Shown here in pieces: positions 9,844 through 19,251 of a DNA stretch of 64,000 nucleotides. This stretch comes from Kitasatospora phosalacinea (GTDB lineage Bacteria > Actinomycetota > Actinomycetes > Streptomycetales > Streptomycetaceae). Position 1 is the first letter of the stretch. Every line of letters starts with the position of its first letter. The notes below the pieces were generated by a model that saw only the letters and a program-made list of their open reading frames with translations, had not been told where the DNA came from and ran no database searches. The stretch covers positions 210,564 to 274,563 of the forward strand of contig NZ_BSSA01000009.1 in the NCBI RefSeq assembly GCF_030268885.1. The letters are read 5' to 3'. The position numbers and the translations under genes are program-made.

Positions 9844-12800
9844 TCAGCCCGCGGTCAACTCCTCCAGGTCGACGAGCAGTTCGGAGACAGTGACCGGATC
9901 CAGGTCACCGAGCCGCTCGCGCGGCTCGCGGCTGTTGGGCCAGTAGCCGTCCGGCGAGGCGCCCAGCCACACCGCCTCGAAGGTCTGGTCGCCGAACTCG
10001 TTGACGTAGCCGACCGTGATGCCCGGCTGGATCTCGACCACCAGGTGGCGGCCGTTCGGCAGCGGCTTGTGGATCCAGCCCTCCACGCCCCCGTCCTGCG
10101 GTTCGCCGCGCTGCCAGCCGCGCTTGGTCAGCCCGAGCAGCCGCCCCACCGGCACGGTGTGCTTCTCGAACCGGCGCAGCCGGTGCCCGGCGGCCTCCTC
10201 CTCGGTCAGCGCGGCCACCGGACGGCCCAGCTGGCGGAACGGCTGGACGAGCTCGTAGTCGGCGAACAGCTCGGCCCAGGCGGCGAGTTCGGCGGTGGTC
10301 AGGTGCAGGGGGTGGGCGAGTCGGACGACGGCGTCCGTGGTGAGGTGGAAGGGCTCGTCGTGGACGTCGGTGAAGGTGCGGTCCTCGGCGACCCGGAAGG
10401 CGGCGCCGTCGGCCGTCCAGAGCAGGCGGCGCACCAGGTGGCCGAGCAGCGGGTGGTCGACCAGCAGGTCGGTGAACTCGCCCGTGCTCCAGGTCCGTTC
10501 GGTGACCATGGCGGTCTCCAGGCGGGCGATCTGGTCGGTGGCCAGGGTGCGGACGTCCTTCTTCAGGGTGGCGAACCGCTTGCGCTCGGCGGTGGCGCGC
10601 TCCTGGTCGTCGCGGGCGCCGGGTGCGGGCAGGTCCTTGCGCCGCCTGCCGTCGGCGTCCCGGACGTACGGGCGCAGTTGCTCGTCGAAGCCGACGGTGA
10701 ACTTCCGGCTGCCGTAGTCGATGACGGTGCTGCCGTCCGCGTCCAGGCCGAGGTCCGGCACCAGGCGGTCGCCGAGCTGTTCGGCCGTCAGGTCGAGCGA
10801 CTCGGCGATCTCGGCGATCTTCTCCTGGGCGCGGGCCCTGAGCGCCTTGAACTTCACCCGCTGCGCGATGCCGTGCAGCTGGGCCAGGGCGGCGTCGGTG
10901 CCGATCGCGGCCAGCACGTCCAGGCCCTCCACCGCCCGCTGGTGGGCGTTCTGGCCCGGCCACTCGCGCAGCACCGGCGCCAGCCGCCGGGCCGTGTCGT
11001 CGTCGCCGACCTCGCCGAGCGCGTACAGCGCCCAACCGTCCGAGGAGGGCATTCCGGCCTGCAGCCACTCCTCGAACACCGCCCGGCAGAACGCCGCCAC
11101 CGTGTCGGCCCGCAGCGCGTCCGCGACCACCGCCAGGCCCGGGTACGGCTCGCGCAGCTTCCCCAACTGCAGCACGGTCAGCAGATGGCGCACCGCCGGT
11201 AGCGGCAACGCCCCGCTGCCGTCGGCCAGTTGCACCTGAGGCAGCACCTGCGGCCGCAGCCAGGACGGGAGTTCGGGCAGCTTCGCGGGCAGCGCGGTCT
11301 CCAGCGGGTCGGACCCCAGCGCCTCCGCGACCACCGTCGCGACCTGCTCGCCGTAGCGCTCCGCCACCGCCGCGGTCAGCACCTCCGCACCCTCCCGGAG
11401 GGCCACCAGCCGCAGCGCGTGCTCCGCCGCCAGCCGGGCCCGACCCGCCTTGCCGACCGCCGCCGGAACCAGCAGCAGCGCCCCCGCCACCCCGTGCCGG
11501 GCGAACCACGAACGAGCCACCGGCTGAACGGACTTGAGCCGCACCAGGGCGTCCGCCATCACGCCCGCCGCGACCGCGCTCCGCACCGGCAGCAGCACCT
11601 GCGCCGCGTGCGCGGGCCGGGCCAGCACCGCGGCGTGCACCAGCCGCAGCGCGGCCGTGCCGTACTTCGCCAGCACCGGCGGAAGCTGCGCGTCACCGTC
11701 CGCCAGCGCGTTCGCGTTCCAGGAGTCCAGGAGCGGGGTCACCAGCTCCGCCGGGCCCTGCGCCAGCAGGCGGCAGCACAGCCAGGACGAGCCGAGCTGG
11801 GCCACCCGCTGCGCCTCCGCCGCCCAGTCGGTGTCCGCCGGGTAGCTCCAGTAGTGCGCGGCCGTGGCCGCGAACGCCGCCGACTCGCCCTCCTCCCAGT
11901 GCAGTTCCGCCCGCTCGTCGGCGGTGACACCGGTCAGCACCTTCGGCTTGCGGGCGGTGCGCGGCCGCGCCCACGGCGGGTCGACCAGCAGCGCGGGCAG
12001 CCGGTCCGCCGGCGCCTCCGGCAGCGGCTCCCGCGCCCCCTCCAGATCCCGCACGTACGCGGCGACCTCCCCGTCCAGCCGCGCCAGCAGCTCCGGCAGC
12101 CGCGGACGCTCCACCGCGACGTGTCCGTTGAGCATCTGCCGGGCCGCCGCCCCGGCCGCACCACCGCGCCGCGCGGCCGCCGACAGCACCCGCACCGCCC
12201 GCACCGGGAAGCGCTCCACCGCCGCCAGCAGCGCCAGCCGGACGGGCTTCTCGGTGATCCGGTCGACCAGCTCGCCCATCGCCGCGTCGGTCGGGAACTG
12301 CGCCAGGTACCCGGCGTACTCGCCCAGCCGGTCGCCGTCGTGCCCGAACCGCTCCAGCGCCCCCGTCACCAGCGGCGCCGCGCCCGGCCCCGCCCCGTCG
12401 GCGAGGGTGGCCACCACCTCGGTCGTCCAGTGCACCCACGCCCAGCCGCCCTCCGGAGCGGCCCGCCGCGCCTGCTCGGCGCTGCCGACCGCGGACAGCA
12501 GCAGCGTCTGCAGCACGGCGTCCGCCGCCTGCCCGTGTCCGGACGCCTCGCTCAGGCACTCCTCCACCCAGTCCGTCCGCTCCGGCACCAGGAACGCGCC
12601 GGCCGCCCGGCGCAGCGGGGTGTCCCGCAGCGCGGCCAACTCCGCGACCACGGCGGCGTGTTCGCCCTCCGGCGCGGCGGCCAGGGCCCGGCGGGCGATC
12701 GCCAGCAGCTGGAACTCGAGGAGCAGCGAGTGGCGGCGCGGGTCGTTCAGGTCGAGGGCGGTCAGCCTGCTCCACTGCCGACCCATCCGCGCCCAGACGG

Positions 12801-13521
12801 TGTCCACCTCGAAGGACGCCACGGCGGCCCGCACCGCGACGCCCAGGCCGAAGCGCGCCACCCAGCCCGCGAACTCCCGCTCCTGCCAGCCCGGTTCGGC
12901 CGGAAGGCGGGTCATCGCCGTCACCGCCATCAGCCCCGCCGGGTCCAACTCCCCGGCCAGGTACGCCCGGACGGCGGCCACCGGCCCCGGGTCGGACTCC
13001 CCGGCGGTCAGCACCTGCTCGATCGCCTCCCGCCGCTCGGCCACCCGCCCGGCCTCCGCCGCGGCCACCTCCGCCGCGTCCACCACCGGCCACTGCTCCG
13101 GCAGCGGCAGCGGCACCGGCACCCCGCCGCGGCGGCGCGGCAGCACGTGCTCGCGCCACGCCTCGGGCAGCACGAACGCGTCCTCGTCCGGCAGGGCGGC
13201 GGTGGCAGCGGTGGCGGGGGCGTCGGCGTCGGGGGCAGCGGGCCCGGCAGGCGCCCCGGTTCCGGCAGGCTCCTCGGCCTCGGCACCGACGCCCGGGCCC
13301 CCGTCCGCGCCGCCCCCGTCCACCGCCAGGTAGCCCTTGCGCTCCTTCTCCGCGACCAGCTTCGCCAGGTGCGCCGCGGCCGCCGCCGGATCGGCCAGCT
13401 CCTTGACCAGCAGCCGCCCCTCGGTACCGATCCGGCCGTACCGCACCCGCACCGCGGCCCCCGCGGCCCCGGCCTCCCAGAACTTCGCCGAACCGCCGTC
13501 GACCAGCTCCCAGCGCCGCAC
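9844..13521 (-). CDS. WGR-DUF4132 (MolR-like) protein, copy 3
   Basis: The product has 1225 residues. The WGR domain occupies residues 1-75 (RRWELVDGG, VRVRYGRIG, LAKLVAEKERKGYLAV). An Ala/Gly/Pro-rich linker follows (about 80-120), then a long helical HEAT-like region and the DUF4132 C-terminus. Start GTG 13521 has GGAGGGG three bases upstream, the same leader arrangement as copy 1, so the two 5' ends share ancestry. It is the first gene of the leftward DUF4132 series but is separated from copy 2 by the isomerase-family gene and a terminator, so it is probably transcribed on its own. The 10252-10740 segment has been homogenised with copy 1. Function is unknown. Confidence 0.85.
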   Translation of the reverse strand: MRRWELVDGGSAKFWEAGAAGAAVRVRYGRIGTEGRLLVKELADPAAAAAHLAKLVAEKERKGYLAVDGGGADGGPGVGAEAEEPAGTGAPAGPAAPDADAPATAATAALPDEDAFVLPEAWREHVLPRRRGGVPVPLPLPEQWPVVDAAEVAAAEAGRVAERREAIEQVLTAGESDPGPVAAVRAYLAGELDPAGLMAVTAMTRLPAEPGWQEREFAGWVARFGLGVAVRAAVASFEVDTVWARMGRQWSRLTALDLNDPRRHSLLLEFQLLAIARRALAAAPEGEHAAVVAELAALRDTPLRRAAGAFLVPERTDWVEECLSEASGHGQAADAVLQTLLLSAVGSAEQARRAAPEGGWAWVHWTTEVVATLADGAGPGAAPLVTGALERFGHDGDRLGEYAGYLAQFPTDAAMGELVDRITEKPVRLALLAAVERFPVRAVRVLSAAARRGGAAGAAARQMLNGHVAVERPRLPELLARLDGEVAAYVRDLEGAREPLPEAPADRLPALLVDPPWARPRTARKPKVLTGVTADERAELHWEEGESAAFAATAAHYWSYPADTDWAAEAQRVAQLGSSWLCCRLLAQGPAELVTPLLDSWNANALADGDAQLPPVLAKYGTAALRLVHAAVLARPAHAAQVLLPVRSAVAAGVMADALVRLKSVQPVARSWFARHGVAGALLLVPAAVGKAGRARLAAEHALRLVALREGAEVLTAAVAERYGEQVATVVAEALGSDPLETALPAKLPELPSWLRPQVLPQVQLADGSGALPLPAVRHLLTVLQLGKLREPYPGLAVVADALRADTVAAFCRAVFEEWLQAGMPSSDGWALYALGEVGDDDTARRLAPVLREWPGQNAHQRAVEGLDVLAAIGTDAALAQLHGIAQRVKFKALRARAQEKIAEIAESLDLTAEQLGDRLVPDLGLDADGSTVIDYGSRKFTVGFDEQLRPYVRDADGRRRKDLPAPGARDDQERATAERKRFATLKKDVRTLATDQIARLETAMVTERTWSTGEFTDLLVDHPLLGHLVRRLLWTADGAAFRVAEDRTFTDVHDEPFHLTTDAVVRLAHPLHLTTAELAAWAELFADYELVQPFRQLGRPVAALTEEEAAGHRLRRFEKHTVPVGRLLGLTKRGWQRGEPQDGGVEGWIHKPLPNGRHLVVEIQPGITVGYVNEFGDQTFEAVWLGASPDGYWPNSREPRERLGDLDPVTVSELLVDLEELTAG
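10252..10740. repeat. 489 bp tract nearly identical to 2231-2719
   Basis: This is the copy-3 member of the near-identical pair described at 2231-2719. The tract encodes the conserved DUF4132 core from VIDYGSRKFTVGFDEQLRPY through RLAHPLHLTT. Similarity drops abruptly at both ends, which argues for conversion rather than uniform recent duplication. Confidence 0.9.
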
Positions 13522-13617
13522 TCGCCCCTCCAGACACGCCGACCGACCACGAACCGGTCGGCCACCTGGGGGAACCCTAGCGAGCGGCCCGGACAGCCCC
13601 GGGTCCGGAACCCCCGC

Positions 13618-14310
13618 TCAGAACCCCCGCTCGGGACCCCGCTCGCTGCCGCCGGACTGGGCGGCCAGCGTCTGGGTGGCGATCACCGCGGCCTGGACGC
13701 GGCGCTCCACGCCGAGCTTGGCCAGCAGCCGGGAGATGTGGTTCTTGACGGTCTTCTCGGCCAGGAACACCCGCTCGCCGATCTGCCGGTTGGTCAACCC
13801 CTCGCCGATCAGCGCGAGGATCTCCCGCTCCCGGTCGGTCAGCTGCGGGAACTCCGGCGCGGGCGCCGGGGCCTCGCCGCGCAGCCGGGCCATCAGCCGG
13901 GTCGCCGCGCCGGGGTCGAGCATCGACTGCCCGGAGGCGACCGTGCGGATCGCGGTGACCAGGTCGGTGCCGCTGATCTGCTTGAGCACGTAGCCCGCCG
14001 CGCCCGCCATGATCGAGTCGAGCAGCGCCTCCTCGTCGTCGAAGGAGGTGAGCATCAGGCAGGCCAGTTGCGGCATCCGCGAGCGCAGCTCCCGGCAGAC
14101 GGTCACGCCGTCGCCGTCGGGCAGCCGCATGTCCAGCACCGCGACGTCCGGACGCAGCGCGGGCACCCGGGCCAGCGCCTGCTCGACCGTCCCGGCCTCG
14201 CCGACCACCTGCAGGTCCGGCTCCGAGTCCAGCAGGTCGTGCACCCCGCGGCGGACCACCTCGTGGTCGTCCAGCAGGAACACCCTGATCGGCGCCGAAC
14301 CCTCGGACAT
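13618..14310 (-). CDS. DevR/DosR-like NarL-family response regulator
   Basis: The 230-residue regulator has a receiver domain (residues about 8-125) with the acidic pair DD at 14-15, phospho-acceptor Asp60 in VLDMRLPDG and a conserved Lys in GYVLKQI. A LuxR/NarL helix-turn-helix follows at about 160-205 ([34 protein letters not shown]). The overall sequence, including [13 protein letters not shown] and [12 protein letters not shown], is close to mycobacterial DevR/DosR, the hypoxia/redox dormancy regulator, and to its Streptomyces counterparts. Start ATG 14310 has AGGAGGAG at a good distance. No cognate DosS/DosT-type kinase lies in the window, so its sensor must be elsewhere. It may regulate the adjacent Rv1733c-like gene. 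Confidence 0.85.
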   Translation of the reverse strand: MSEGSAPIRVFLLDDHEVVRRGVHDLLDSEPDLQVVGEAGTVEQALARVPALRPDVAVLDMRLPDGDGVTVCRELRSRMPQLACLMLTSFDDEEALLDSIMAGAAGYVLKQISGTDLVTAIRTVASGQSMLDPGAATRLMARLRGEAPAPAPEFPQLTDREREILALIGEGLTNRQIGERVFLAEKTVKNHISRLLAKLGVERRVQAAVIATQTLAAQSGGSERGPERGF

Positions 14311-14525
14311 GGCAGCAACTCCTCCTCGCAGACCCCTGACACCCGGCAGTCTGTCAAACCCCGCCCGCCCACCGACAGGGCCACCCGCCCCCGGCCCGGC
14401 CCGGAACCCGGTCCCGACCGGTCCTCGACCCGGTCCCGACCGGCCCTTGACGCCCGCTGCCCGGACGTGCTCGAACCGCCGCCGTCCCCGATCGCCCCGC
14501 TCGACCGACCCGCCCGCCCCGCCGC

Positions 14526-14996
14526 TCAGCCGCCCCCGTCCCGGCGCCCTCCGCCGTCCGACCAGGGCAGCGCCCGCCCCGACCAGAGCGGCTCCACCCG
14601 CCGCCAGGCGCGCTCCCAGGAGTCCGCCGCCCGCCGCTCCAGCACCCGCAGCCGCCAGCGCAGCCCGACCGCCCCGCCGCCCGCCACCGCCCCGAACACC
14701 AGCAGCCCGAGCAGCCCCCGGTCCACCACCCCGTACGGCACGGCCGCCAGGTCGGCCGGGAGCAGCCACCCGGGCAGCAGCCGCACCGGGACGAGCCGGG
14801 CCGCCGCCGCACCGGCCGCCAGGGCCGCGGCGAGCGTGCAGCACGCCAGGGCGACCGCCCGCCGCCGGGCACGGTCCACCCCGCGGCGGAGCGGGTTGCA
14901 CCGCGCACCCCGGCCCCGCCGGTGCTGCGCCCCCTGACGGCGGTCGGACCGGCGGCGGGTCAGCAGGCGCACGGACGGGCGGCGCGGGTGGGGCAC
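14526..14996 (-). CDS. Small two-helix membrane protein, Rv1733c-like
   Basis: The 156-residue product has a basic N-terminus ([16 protein letters not shown]), two hydrophobic segments (about residues 46-70 and 88-115) and an aromatic/basic C-terminus ([15 protein letters not shown]) of the type seen in actinobacterial Rv1733c-family proteins. In mycobacteria Rv1733c is a member of the DosR regulon, and here the gene lies directly upstream of a DosR-like regulator in the same orientation. Start GTG 14996 has GAGGAGAGG upstream. The molecular role is unknown; membrane localisation is the only solid statement. Confidence 0.65.
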   Translation of the reverse strand: MPHPRRPSVRLLTRRRSDRRQGAQHRRGRGARCNPLRRGVDRARRRAVALACCTLAAALAAGAAAARLVPVRLLPGWLLPADLAAVPYGVVDRGLLGLLVFGAVAGGGAVGLRWRLRVLERRAADSWERAWRRVEPLWSGRALPWSDGGGRRDGGG

Positions 14997-15105
14997 GCGC
15001 GGATTCCTCTCCTCGGTGGCGCGACCGGCCCCCGTGGGCGGTCGCACCGCTGGCAGCGTTCCGGAGCGGCGCGGTGCGCGGATAGGGCCGGGCGGTCCCG
15101 CCCGC

Positions 15106-15123
15106 GGGGCCGATGGTCCCGAA
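15106..15123 (-). promoter_or_regulatory. Candidate DevR/DosR box in the divergent promoter region
   Basis: The 356-base region 14997-15352 separates the Rv1733c-like gene from the divergent APC permease and holds no gene. Read on the minus strand, the dyad TTCGGGACCATCGGCCCC at 15123-15106 agrees with most positions of the mycobacterial DosR box (TTSGGGAC...GTCCCSAA as I remember it), including the full left half. It lies about 110 bases upstream of the Rv1733c-like start. A second GGGACC...GGCCC arrangement with a spacer one base longer lies at 15084-15099. The match is by eye only. Confidence 0.4.
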
Positions 15124-15352
15124 CCGGACGAACCGGTACGAACCCCGGCACGGGGGCAAACCGTACGCCAAGCCCGTCCCAACGGTCCGTCAACGCCCCG
15201 GGACCGGTGCGCTGCTGGGCCAAAGGGTGGGGCTACGCTCCAGCCTGCCCCGGACGGCGGCGGACGTGACCTACATTGACGTGGGAGTTCGCCCGGCGGG
15301 CCGGAGCGCCCGGCGAGCCCGGGGCCCCACCCCACGAACAGGAGCCGGCACA

Positions 15353-17314
15353 GTGGTCGACCCCGCCCCCGCGGACGCAGGAACCCCCCGGCAGCGACTG
15401 CGGGCCTGGCTGCTCGAGGGCCTCGCCGACATGGCCAAGCAGCACCCCGGCCCGCACGCCCAGGCCACCGACCAGCAGCACGGCCAGCGCTGGTGGAAGG
15501 TGATGTGCCTGACCGGCCTGGACTACTTCTCCACCCTCGGCTACCAGCCCGGCATCGCCGCCCTCGCGGCCGGCCTGCTCTCCCCGGTCGCCACCGTCGT
15601 GCTGGTGCTGGTGACCCTGTTCGGCGCGCTGCCGGTCTACCGCCGGGTCGCCCAGGAGAGCCCGCACGGCGAGGGCTCGATCGCCATGCTGGAACGCCTG
15701 CTGTCGTTCTGGAAGGGCAAGCTGTTCGTCCTGGCCCTGCTCGGCTTCGCCGCCACCGACTTCCTGATCACCATCACCCTCTCCGCCGCCGACGCCACCG
15801 CCCACCTGGTCGAGAACCCGCACCTGCGCGGCGCGCTCGGCGGCCACCAGGTGCTGATCACCCTGCTGCTGATCGCGGGCCTGGGCGCGGTCTTCCTCAA
15901 GGGCTTCAGCGAGGCCATCGGGGTGGCGGTCGTCCTGGTCGGCGTCTACCTGGCGCTGAACGTGGTGGTGGTCGCCGTCGGCCTGTGGCACGTGGTCACC
16001 GCGCCGTCCCTGGTCACCGACTGGACGCACGCCCTCAGCCTGGAGCACGGCAACCCGGTCGCGATGATCGGCGTCGCCCTGGTGGTCTTCCCCAAGCTCG
16101 CCCTCGGCCTGTCCGGCTTCGAGACCGGCGTCGCCGTCATGCCGCACATCGAGGGCGACCCCGACGACACCGAGCAGCGCCCCACCGGACGCATCCGCGG
16201 CGCCCGCAAACTGCTCACCACCGCCGCCGTAATCATGAGCTGCTTCCTGATCACCACCAGCTTCGTCACCACCCTGCTCATCCCCGCCGACGACTTCCAG
16301 CCCGGCGGCCCCGCCAACGGCCGCGCCCTGGCCTACCTCGCCCACCACTACCTCGGCGGCGCCTTCGGCTCCGTCTACGACCTCTCCACCATCGCCATCC
16401 TGTGGTTCGCCGGGGCCTCCGCGATGGCCGGACTGCTCAACCTGATGCCCCGCTACCTGCCCCGCTACGGCATGGCCCCGCACTGGGCCCGCGCGGTGCG
16501 CCCGATGGTGCTGGTGCTCACCGCGATCGCCTTCCTGGTCACCTGGCTGTTCGACGCGGACGTCGACAAGCAGGGCGGCGCGTACGCCACCGGCGTGCTC
16601 GTCCTGATCACCTCCGCCGCGATCGCCGTCACCATCGCCGCCCGCGCCGCCCGGCAGCGCGCCTGGACCGTCGGCTTCGCGGTGATCGCCGCGGTCTTCC
16701 TCTACACCACCGCGATCAACATCGCCGAACGCCCCGACGGCGTGAAGATCGGCGCCTGCTTCATCGCGGGCATCGTGCTGGTCTCGCTCGCCTCCCGGCT
16801 CGCCCGCGCCTTCGAGCTCCGGGTCACCGACGTGCAGTTGGACGAGGTCGCGGAACGCTTCGTGCGCGACACCGCGCACCGCACCATCCGCTTCATCGCC
16901 AACGAACCGGCCGGCCGCGACCTCGCCGAGTACCGCGACAAGGTCCACCAGATCCGGGCCGACAACGACATCCCGCCCGAGGACGACCTGGTCTTCGTCG
17001 AGGTCACCGTCCTCGACCCGTCCGACTTCGAGGCCGAACTGCACGTCCGCGGCGAGGTCCTGCACGAGCGCTACCGGGTCCTGACCCTGGAGCACTCCAG
17101 CATCCCCAACGCGCTCGCCGCGATACTGCTGCACGTGCGCGACACCACCGGCCAGCTCCCGCACATCTACTTCGAGTGGACCGAGGGCAGCCCCTTCGCC
17201 CAGTTCCTGCGCTTCTTCCTGTTCGGGCAGGGCGAAGTCGCCCCCGTCACCCGCGAAGTGCTGCGCGAGGCCGAGTCCGACCGGGCCCGCCGCCCCCGCG
17301 TCCACGTCGGCTGA
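15353..17314 (+). CDS. APC-superfamily permease (amino-acid transporter type)
   Basis: This is an integral membrane transporter of about 653 residues. A short cytoplasmic N-terminus is followed by [20 protein letters not shown], the start of the transporter core, and roughly twelve hydrophobic helices up to residue 500. The last 130-150 residues (from [10 protein letters not shown]) form a soluble cytoplasmic domain. The fold resembles amino-acid permeases of the APC superfamily; the substrate cannot be read from the sequence. Start GTG 15353 has AGGAG eight bases upstream; a longer frame from 15113 has no supporting signal. It is monocistronic, divergent from the Rv1733c-like gene and convergent with the lipoprotein gene, with a hairpin between them. 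Confidence 0.8.
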   Translation: MVDPAPADAGTPRQRLRAWLLEGLADMAKQHPGPHAQATDQQHGQRWWKVMCLTGLDYFSTLGYQPGIAALAAGLLSPVATVVLVLVTLFGALPVYRRVAQESPHGEGSIAMLERLLSFWKGKLFVLALLGFAATDFLITITLSAADATAHLVENPHLRGALGGHQVLITLLLIAGLGAVFLKGFSEAIGVAVVLVGVYLALNVVVVAVGLWHVVTAPSLVTDWTHALSLEHGNPVAMIGVALVVFPKLALGLSGFETGVAVMPHIEGDPDDTEQRPTGRIRGARKLLTTAAVIMSCFLITTSFVTTLLIPADDFQPGGPANGRALAYLAHHYLGGAFGSVYDLSTIAILWFAGASAMAGLLNLMPRYLPRYGMAPHWARAVRPMVLVLTAIAFLVTWLFDADVDKQGGAYATGVLVLITSAAIAVTIAARAARQRAWTVGFAVIAAVFLYTTAINIAERPDGVKIGACFIAGIVLVSLASRLARAFELRVTDVQLDEVAERFVRDTAHRTIRFIANEPAGRDLAEYRDKVHQIRADNDIPPEDDLVFVEVTVLDPSDFEAELHVRGEVLHERYRVLTLEHSSIPNALAAILLHVRDTTGQLPHIYFEWTEGSPFAQFLRFFLFGQGEVAPVTREVLREAESDRARRPRVHVG

Positions 17315-17318
17315 CGAC

Positions 17319-17350
17319 CCGGCCGCCCGAGGGCCGGGGCCCGCGGCCGG
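17319..17350. terminator. Hairpin between convergent genes
   Basis: An eight-base inverted repeat CCGGCCGC (17319-17326) / GCGGCCGG (17343-17350) with further internal pairing fills the gap between the permease stop and the lipoprotein stop. It is a plausible bidirectional terminator. Confidence 0.45.
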
Positions 17351-18310
17351 TCAGGACCCCTCCGGGGCCCAGGCCCCGACGCCCAGCCGCCCCGTCGTTC
17401 CCAGGTCCAGCTCCGGCGTCACCGTCACGGCCGCCGCGCCCGGCGTCGCCCGCACCCGCACGTACGGGGCGTTCACCGGGTCGGACGAGGCGTCGTTCGT
17501 GTTGCGCCACACCAGCGCCGAACCGGCCTTCCCGCCCGGCGGGACGGTGAAGCGGCGCGGCGGCGCGTCCGCGCCCGTGCCCGTCGCGATCGCCGCCCCG
17601 CCCTCCAGCACCTGCACCGACGCCACCGGGGCGTGCGCCTCGTCCAGCACCTGCACCTGCGGGTAGCCGTTCAGCACCACGTCCGCCGTCCCGCAGTTCT
17701 CCAGGTGCAGCCCCACCACCCGCAGCCCCATCGCCGCGTCCCCCCGGTCCGCGTACACCCGCACCCCCGACGCCGGACACGCCCCGCCCGCCGACGGGGC
17801 CTCCGCCGTCGGCACGCTGCGCACCTTCAGCACCTTCACCCCCGGCACCGCCCGGGCGGAGCCCGACGGGCCCGCGGAGCGCGGCAGCACGCCGTCCGGC
17901 GCCTGCCGGAAGCTCGGTGCCGCACCGACCGGCAGGTCCGGCTGCACCGGGGCGCCGGTCAGCGGGAGCCGCCCGCGCACCGACGCCCCCGGGGCCAGCC
18001 CCGGCTGCACCGCCGACAGGTTGTCCGCCAGCCGTGCCCCGCTGCCCGACCACCCGAACAGCACCGACACGTCGGCGGCCTCCGCCCCCCGGTTGGTCAC
18101 CTCGTACTCCAGGCAGTCCGCGTTCACCGCCACGATCCGCACCCCGTCCCGCACCCACCCCTCCGGGGCCGCGCCCGGCGCCGCCCCGCAGGGCCCCGCG
18201 CTCCCCGAGGCCGCCGGGGCCCCCGCGCTCCCCGCCACCGTCGAGGACCCGCAGCCCACGACCGCCCCCGCGGCCACCACGACGCCCACACCCACCCGAA
18301 CCGCCCGCAT
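17351..18310 (-). CDS. Secreted lipoprotein with DUF4232-type domain
   Basis: The product has about 319 residues. A short basic start (MRAVRV), a hydrophobic core and the lipobox VVGC mark it as a lipoprotein anchored on the outer face of the membrane. A Gly/Ala/Ser-rich spacer follows. The C-terminal half from CPASGVRVYADRGDAAMGL onward has the two-cysteine, beta-sandwich-like pattern of DUF4232 proteins (VGLHLENCGTADVVLNGYPQ). I prefer ATG 18310 because GGATGG lies five bases before it; ATG 18319 is an alternative that adds three residues. The function of the family is unknown. A CRP-like dyad lies 43-58 bases upstream. Confidence 0.7.
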   Translation of the reverse strand: MRAVRVGVGVVVAAGAVVGCGSSTVAGSAGAPAASGSAGPCGAAPGAAPEGWVRDGVRIVAVNADCLEYEVTNRGAEAADVSVLFGWSGSGARLADNLSAVQPGLAPGASVRGRLPLTGAPVQPDLPVGAAPSFRQAPDGVLPRSAGPSGSARAVPGVKVLKVRSVPTAEAPSAGGACPASGVRVYADRGDAAMGLRVVGLHLENCGTADVVLNGYPQVQVLDEAHAPVASVQVLEGGAAIATGTGADAPPRRFTVPPGGKAGSALVWRNTNDASSDPVNAPYVRVRATPGAAAVTVTPELDLGTTGRLGVGAWAPEGS

Positions 18311-18352
18311 CAGAACCATCCGGAGAGTCGATCACGAACCGCCCCCGTCGAC

Positions 18353-18368
18353 CGTGACCCGGATCACG
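18353..18368. promoter_or_regulatory. CRP-like dyad CGTGA-N6-TCACG
   Basis: The 16-base sequence CGTGACCCGGATCACG has the GTGA-N6-TCAC core of CRP/FNR-family sites. It lies 43-58 bases upstream of the lipoprotein start codon. Whether Crp binds is not known. Confidence 0.3.
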
Positions 18369-18572
18369 CCGCGCGCAACAGCCCTGCAACGGTCGCGCGC
18401 TGCCCGCCCGTCAGGCGCGGGCCGGCGCAACTCCGGCGCTCCGTCGGCAGGGCCGCGCCGCTGCCATCCAACAGCCTTCCCGGGAAAGGTGGTTGATCGA
18501 CTCCCGGTCGCTGCACGGCAGTTCGGGGCCGGACCGGCACCCGGGCCGCGCCGCCCCCGTCCCCGTCCCCGT

Positions 18573-19103
18573 TCAGAACGGCAACGAGTGCAGTCGGACC
18601 GCCCCGCCCTCCGGCCAGAGCGCCCCCGGCACCAGTCCGGTCCACATCGCCCCGAGCCGGACCGCCTCCGGCCCCTCCGGCTGCTCGGCCGTCACCGGGC
18701 CGGGCAGCGCCGTCCACCCCAGACGCGCGTACAGCGGGGCCCGGTCCGGCAGGCAGAACAGCATCGCCAACTCCAGCCCGTCGGCCCGCGCCGCGTCCAG
18801 CGCCGCCGCGACCACGGCCCGCGCCAGCCCGTGCCCGCGCCAGCGTGGCGCGACCAGCACCCCGCCGATCCCCGCCACCTCGAAGCGCCGCCCGCCGACC
18901 TCCACCGGCGCCACCACCGACCCGGCGTGGGCGACCACCCGGCCGTCCAGGAGCACCCCGAAGTGCCGGTCCTTCGGGCGCCAGGTGCCCCCGACCGCCG
19001 CCACCTCGAACGGGTCCGCCGACTCGCCCAACTCCTGCAGCGCGGGCCAACCGCCCCACTCCGCCAACTCGACCGCCGCCGCGAACTCCTGCTGCTCCGT
19101 CAT
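18573..19103 (-). CDS. GNAT-family N-acetyltransferase
   Basis: The 176-residue protein carries the acetyl-CoA pyrophosphate loop VLVAPRWRGHGLARAVVAAA around residues 80-100 and the later strand/loop ELAMLFCLPDRAPLYARLGW typical of GNAT enzymes. The acceptor substrate cannot be assigned. The start at ATG 19103 has only a G-rich upstream region rather than a clear ribosome binding site. The gene is flanked by unrelated minus-strand genes with more than 140 bases on each side, so it is probably monocistronic. Confidence 0.75.
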   Translation of the reverse strand: MTEQQEFAAAVELAEWGGWPALQELGESADPFEVAAVGGTWRPKDRHFGVLLDGRVVAHAGSVVAPVEVGGRRFEVAGIGGVLVAPRWRGHGLARAVVAAALDAARADGLELAMLFCLPDRAPLYARLGWTALPGPVTAEQPEGPEAVRLGAMWTGLVPGALWPEGGAVRLHSLPF

Positions 19104-19251
19104 CGCCCCGCCCCGTCCCGCGTCCGTGCCCGTCCGTGCCGATCGCCGGTCATCCTAGGGCTCCGCCCGGTCAGTCCTTCGGCGGCGCGGTGCTCTCCCG
19201 CACGGTGAGGGTGGTCGCGATCCCCGGCCCGGTCCGGGGGCGGCGTGCGGG

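Noticed and set aside
15233..17305. Minus-strand frame opposite the APC permease
   Set aside because: It is Gly/Asp/Gln-rich and without motifs; the plus strand has a clear membrane-protein hydropathy pattern.
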